Origin: CAVTJL01 sp963735065
GTDB taxonomy: Bacteria > Pseudomonadota > Alphaproteobacteria > Geminicoccales > Geminicoccaceae
DNA length: 64,000 bases
NCBI GenBank assembly: GCA_963735065.1
Contig: CAVTJL010000004.1
Coordinates: 1,240,001 to 1,304,000 of the forward strand
Direction of reading: 5' to 3'
The position numbers were made by a program, and so were the translations under genes. The notes below the pieces were generated by a model that saw only the letters and a program-made list of their open reading frames with translations, had not been told where the DNA came from and did no database searches. Each line of letters begins with the position of its first letter. Position 1 is the stretch's first letter. Positions 63,186 to 64,000 of this stretch are shown piece after piece.

Positions 63186-64000
63186 GTGCTCAACGTGCAT
63201 CTCGCCTTGCGCGCCGATCCGGTGATCGTGATCGGCGCCGGGGTCGCGGGCCTGGTCGCCGCGCTCGAGCTCTCGGCGCGCGGTGTGGGGGTCGTGGTGG
63301 TCGAGCGCGCGGCAGCCCCGGGCGGCAAGATGCGCGAGGTCGAGGTCGCGGGCGCTCGGCTCGACGCCGGCCCCACCGTCTTCACCATGCGCTGGGTGCT
63401 CGAGGAGCTGTTCGACGCAGTCGGCGCCTCGCTTTCCGCGCATGTCCGGCTGCGACCCGTCCAGACCCTCGCACGGCACGCCTGGAGCGCCCGGGAGCGC
63501 CTCGATCTCTTCAGCGACGTCGAGCGCTCGGCGGACGCCATCGGCGTGCTGGCCGGGCCGCGCGAGGCGCGAGGCTACCGGGAGTTCTGCCGGCGCGCGG
63601 AGGGAATTGATCCGGACGCTGGAAGAGCCCTTCATTCGTGCCGCCCGACCGGGGAGCCCGCTGGCACTGGCGCTCGCGGTCAGCAAGCGCGGGCTCGGCG
63701 ACCTGCGCCGAATAGAGCCTTTCTCGACACTGTGGCGGGCGCTCGGCGAGCACTTTCGGGACCCGCGCCTGAAGCAGCTGTTCGGCCGCTACGCCACCTA
63801 TGTCGGCTCCTCGCCATTCGCCGCCCCGGCGACGCTCATGCTGATCGCCCATGTCGAGCGCGAGGGCGTGTGGCTGGTCGAGGGCGGCATGCATCGATTG
63901 GCCGTGGCGCTGGCCGACCTCGCCCGGGCCCGCGGCGCCGTCTTCCGATACGGGGCGGAGGTGGACGAGATTCTGATCGATGCCGGACGGGTTTCCGGTG
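63186..64000 (+). CDS. crtD: Carotenoid 3,4-desaturase CrtD, 5' part with one frame break
   Basis: FAD-dependent desaturase of the CrtI family acting on hydroxylated or methoxylated carotenoids. The N-terminal dinucleotide fold is VIVIGAGVAGLVAALEL with ERAAAPGGKMREVEV after it, then LDAGPTVFTMRWVLEELF. The frame shifts at 63602-63606 (GGGAA); dropping one A gives GLIRTLEEPFIRAARPGSP and an open frame to the window edge through YVGSSPFAAPATLMLIAHVE and GVWLVEGGMH. I call it CrtD rather than CrtI because it diverges from crtE beside crtF, as in other photosynthesis clusters, and because of the GSSPFAAPATLM segment. The start GTG at 63186 is a guess, with a weak ribosome site. The 3' end is outside. 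Confidence 0.85.
   Translation, partial: MLNVHLALRADPVIVIGAGVAGLVAALELSARGVGVVVVERAAAPGGKMREVEVAGARLDAGPTVFTMRWVLEELFDAVGASLSAHVRLRPVQTLARHAWSARERLDLFSDVERSADAIGVLAGPREARGYREFCRRAEGIDPDAGRALHSCRPTGEPAGTGARGQQARARRPAPNRAFLDTVAGARRALSGPAPEAAVRPLRHLCRLLAIRRPGDAHADRPCRARGRVAGRGRHASIGRGAGRPRPGPRRRLPIRGGGGRDSDRCRTGFR

Overview
The window comes from a high-GC Gram-negative bacterium, most likely a phototrophic purple alphaproteobacterium, perhaps of the order Rhodospirillales. The right end is a bacteriochlorophyll and carotenoid photosynthesis superoperon with a type-II reaction centre and a tetraheme PufC. The middle is one very large type VI secretion (T6SS) locus. No rRNA or tRNA gene, CRISPR array or insertion sequence was recognised.

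Layout. 1-11.4 kb is assorted metabolism and signalling: the tail of a PKD-repeat surface protein, a membrane class III nucleotide cyclase, katG, a convergent putA (two hairpins lie between katG and putA), and a two-gene operon of a PaaK-type CoA ligase with a crotonase. 12.0-41.9 kb is the forward T6SS run: PpkA-type kinase, two secreted or membrane accessory proteins, tssA, tssB, tssC, hcp, a frame-broken effector-like gene, tagJ, tssE, tssF, tssG, clpV, fha, tssJ, tssK, tssL, tssM, tagF, pppA, DUF2169, a ketosynthase-like protein, a PAAR-like toxin and a propeller-like candidate immunity protein. A convergent reverse run (50.6-41.9 kb) carries a lipoprotein, a Gly-rich secreted protein, a caspase-like/SEL1 protein, VgrG, a DUF6484 protein, a HEAT-repeat protein and a cyclase-FHA protein. 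50.8-51.9 kb holds a heme oxygenase and a small secreted protein behind a PpsR-like site. 52.2-63.1 kb is, in transcription order (all reverse), crtE, crtF, bchC, bchX, bchY, bchZ, pufQ, pufB, pufA, pufL, pufM, pufC; crtD diverges at the right edge.

How the parts work together. The T6SS has every core subunit (TssA-M, Hcp, VgrG, a PAAR-like tip). It also has a kinase/phosphatase/FHA/TagF set, which points to post-translational control by threonine phosphorylation. Candidate cargo sits behind hcp and in the PAAR-like protein, and a caspase-like protein travels with vgrG. In the photosynthesis part, paired TGT-N12-ACA palindromes 8 bp apart lie before bchC and between crtE and crtD, as expected for PpsR/CrtJ repression of pigment genes. 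A single perfect site lies before the heme oxygenase pair.

One oddity runs through the window: I count twelve reading-frame breaks (five in the effector-like gene; one each in fha, tssM, tagF, DUF2169, the ketosynthase-like gene, the Gly-rich secreted gene and crtD). Every one is repaired by removing a single base, mostly from a short homopolymer, and none needs an added base. This looks like an assembly or sequencing artefact, or less likely recent decay.
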